Below, one piece after another: positions 63,263-64,000 of a stretch of 64,000 nt of DNA. Location: positions 1 to 64,000 of the forward strand of contig JACRCX010000131.1 of NCBI GenBank assembly GCA_016218815.1. The letters run 5' to 3'. A program made the translations under genes and the position numbers. Source of the stretch: Deltaproteobacteria bacterium. GTDB taxonomy: Bacteria; Myxococcota_A; Polyangia; DRWM01; JAAZOP01. How positions within the stretch are numbered: position 1 is the first letter of the stretch; every line of letters starts with the position of its first letter. The notes beneath the pieces were generated by a model. That model saw nothing but the letters and a program-made list of their open reading frames with translations. It made no database searches and had not been told where the DNA came from.

Positions 63263-64000
63263 GTCAGAATCTCCCGCGCCCGTCCGGCCGAAATCGCGGC
63301 TCGGTCAAGCGCGGCCAGCACGACGCCGGCGCCGAACCCGTGCATCATGGGCGACGGGCCGTCGGGGAGCGCCGCATGCACAAGGGCGGGCGGCGTGCTC
63401 GGCGGTTGCTGCTCGAACTGGTTCGCCCACGGAAGCTCCGCCGCCATGGAACGGCGTGTCACAAGTTGCTGCGCGTCCGCTCCCTGGATCAGCCGGCAGT
63501 TCTTCGCGTGCCAGACTGCACCTTCGTACGATAGGCCCCAGCGCCGCGCCAAGGAATCGACAACGCTTCGAGCCTCGGGTCGCCGCTTTCCGCCAGACTC
63601 CCCAGCAAGTGCCGCGCGAACCTCGTCTCGGGGAGCGAGGAACGCCGGCGAGAAACCGCGAGCGCGTTGTTCGATGGCGTCGTCGTAGTTGCCGGCGTCT
63701 TCCGACCAACTCACCCGCGTCGTCATCTCCGCTTCGCCCGCATCATGCAGCAGGTGGCAGAGCTCGTGGCACAAGATCGCCCGTCGCGAAAGGCCGTAGC
63801 GCGCACGACGTAACCCGGCGTTCAGCAGAATCACTGGCACCGCGCCCGGCTCCCACACCGAAGCCGCCTCGACCTCCCGGACCGGAAACCGGACACGCCC
63901 GACGTGCACGCCCAGCTCGGCCAGGAGCGCCTCGACGTTTCGGATCGGTCCTGCCTCGGGGTGAAGCCGAACCCGGGCCCGTTCGGCCAGGACGTAGCCC
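63253..64000 (-). CDS. ImmA/IrrE-type metallopeptidase, cut by the window edge
   Basis: Only the C-terminal part (at least 249 residues) is in the window; the frame is open to 64000 and continues upstream. It has a zinc-peptidase motif HELCHLLHD (HExxH-type, about 55 residues after 63909) and the preceding context VRLHPEAGPIRNVEALLAEL, as in ImmA/IrrE (COG2856) proteins, which often have an N-terminal Xre helix-turn-helix. The lower part of the protein is helical. It is followed by a PIN-like gene with a 10-nt overlap. A GTG at 63909 could be mistaken for the start, but conserved sequence continues upstream. Confidence 0.78.
   Translation of the reverse strand, partial: GYVLAERARVRLHPEAGPIRNVEALLAELGVHVGRVRFPVREVEAASVWEPGAVPVILLNAGLRRARYGLSRRAILCHELCHLLHDAGEAEMTTRVSWSEDAGNYDDAIEQRARGFSPAFLAPRDEVRAALAGESGGKRRPEARSVVDSLARRWGLSYEGAVWHAKNCRLIQGADAQQLVTRRSMAAELPWANQFEQQPPSTPPALVHAALPDGPSPMMHGFGAGVVLAALDRAAISAGRAREILTWA

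Overview
ORGANISM. GC-rich, gene-dense DNA with no rRNA, phage or transposase genes. The protein set points to a Myxococcota/Deltaproteobacteria-type bacterium, probably uncultured: several cysteine-rich lipoproteins of the MXAN_6577/MopE kind, a B12-dependent ribonucleotide reductase, giant Ser/Thr-kinase fusions, an OmpA lipoprotein with thrombospondin-type-3 repeats, an ftsEX-murein activator operon, and an F0 gene block (atpZ-atpI-atpB-atpE) standing apart from F1. This is inference; there is no marker gene in the window that fixes the species. LAYOUT. 0.2-3.7 kb: pepD, a TIM-barrel isomerase-like gene and an FHA protein. 3.7-6.9 kb (minus): two coupled cysteine-rich/lipoprotein genes. 7.4-10.7 kb (minus): nrdJ with a promoter, a structured leader, paired NrdR boxes and a triple DnaA-box-like cluster. 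10.9-17.3 kb (plus): ftsE, ftsX, an EnvC-like factor, then an OmpR/histidine-kinase pair. 17.4-21.7 kb: a ZraPSR-like stress locus (histidine kinase, Uma2 nuclease and NtrC-type regulator on minus; a Spy/ZraP-like protein on plus behind a very good sigma-54 promoter). 21.7-26.3 kb: envelope proteins and a secreted deiminase-like enzyme. 26.4-30.8 kb (minus): an acyl-CoA synthetase and two DUF4143 ATPases. 30.9-34.5 kb (minus): DUF4398 - OmpA/TSP3 - Cys-repeat outer-membrane operon. 34.8-38.2 kb (minus): dapA-dapB and a GH57 glucan-branching enzyme. 38.5-45.7 kb (plus): a 1791-residue kinase/ATPase/TPR/GAF/sigma-54 regulator and a Cys-rich lipoprotein. 45.8-47.1 kb: a VapBC-type pair and a small lipoprotein. 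47.1-49.8 kb (minus): a YdeI-like protein and a Ser/Thr kinase fused to DUF1707/LiaF-like domains. 50.0-52.7 kb (plus): atpZ-atpI-atpB-atpE, trmL, tRNA-Pro(CGG). 52.8-55.4 kb: DUF1232 protein and an EtfD/HdrD-like iron-sulfur oxidoreductase. 55.6-62.4 kb: a FliO-like protein, a GHKL (Hsp90-like) ATPase and a 1540-residue partner. 62.5-64.0 kb: an orphan antitoxin, and a PIN-like/ImmA-type metallopeptidase operon running off the right edge. WHAT STANDS OUT. (1) More than twenty loci carry short degenerate tandem repeats with a 7-nt (or 8-9 nt) period, in several sequence families, often as inverted pairs around a GC-rich core, and repeatedly inside reading frames where they encode linkers or N-termini. 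A second palindromic family (GCGGGCTGAAGCCCGC type) and a TCGACAAGCTCAGGGC-type repeat are interleaved with them. (2) The GHKL ATPase pair at 56.2-62.4 kb looks like an undescribed two-gene system: the large protein begins with a degenerate copy of the ATPase fold of the small one and continues with three to four tandem modules. (3) nrdJ has an unusually readable control region. (4) The Spy/ZraP-like gene has a near-consensus sigma-54 promoter and an upstream palindrome facing its own NtrC-type regulator.
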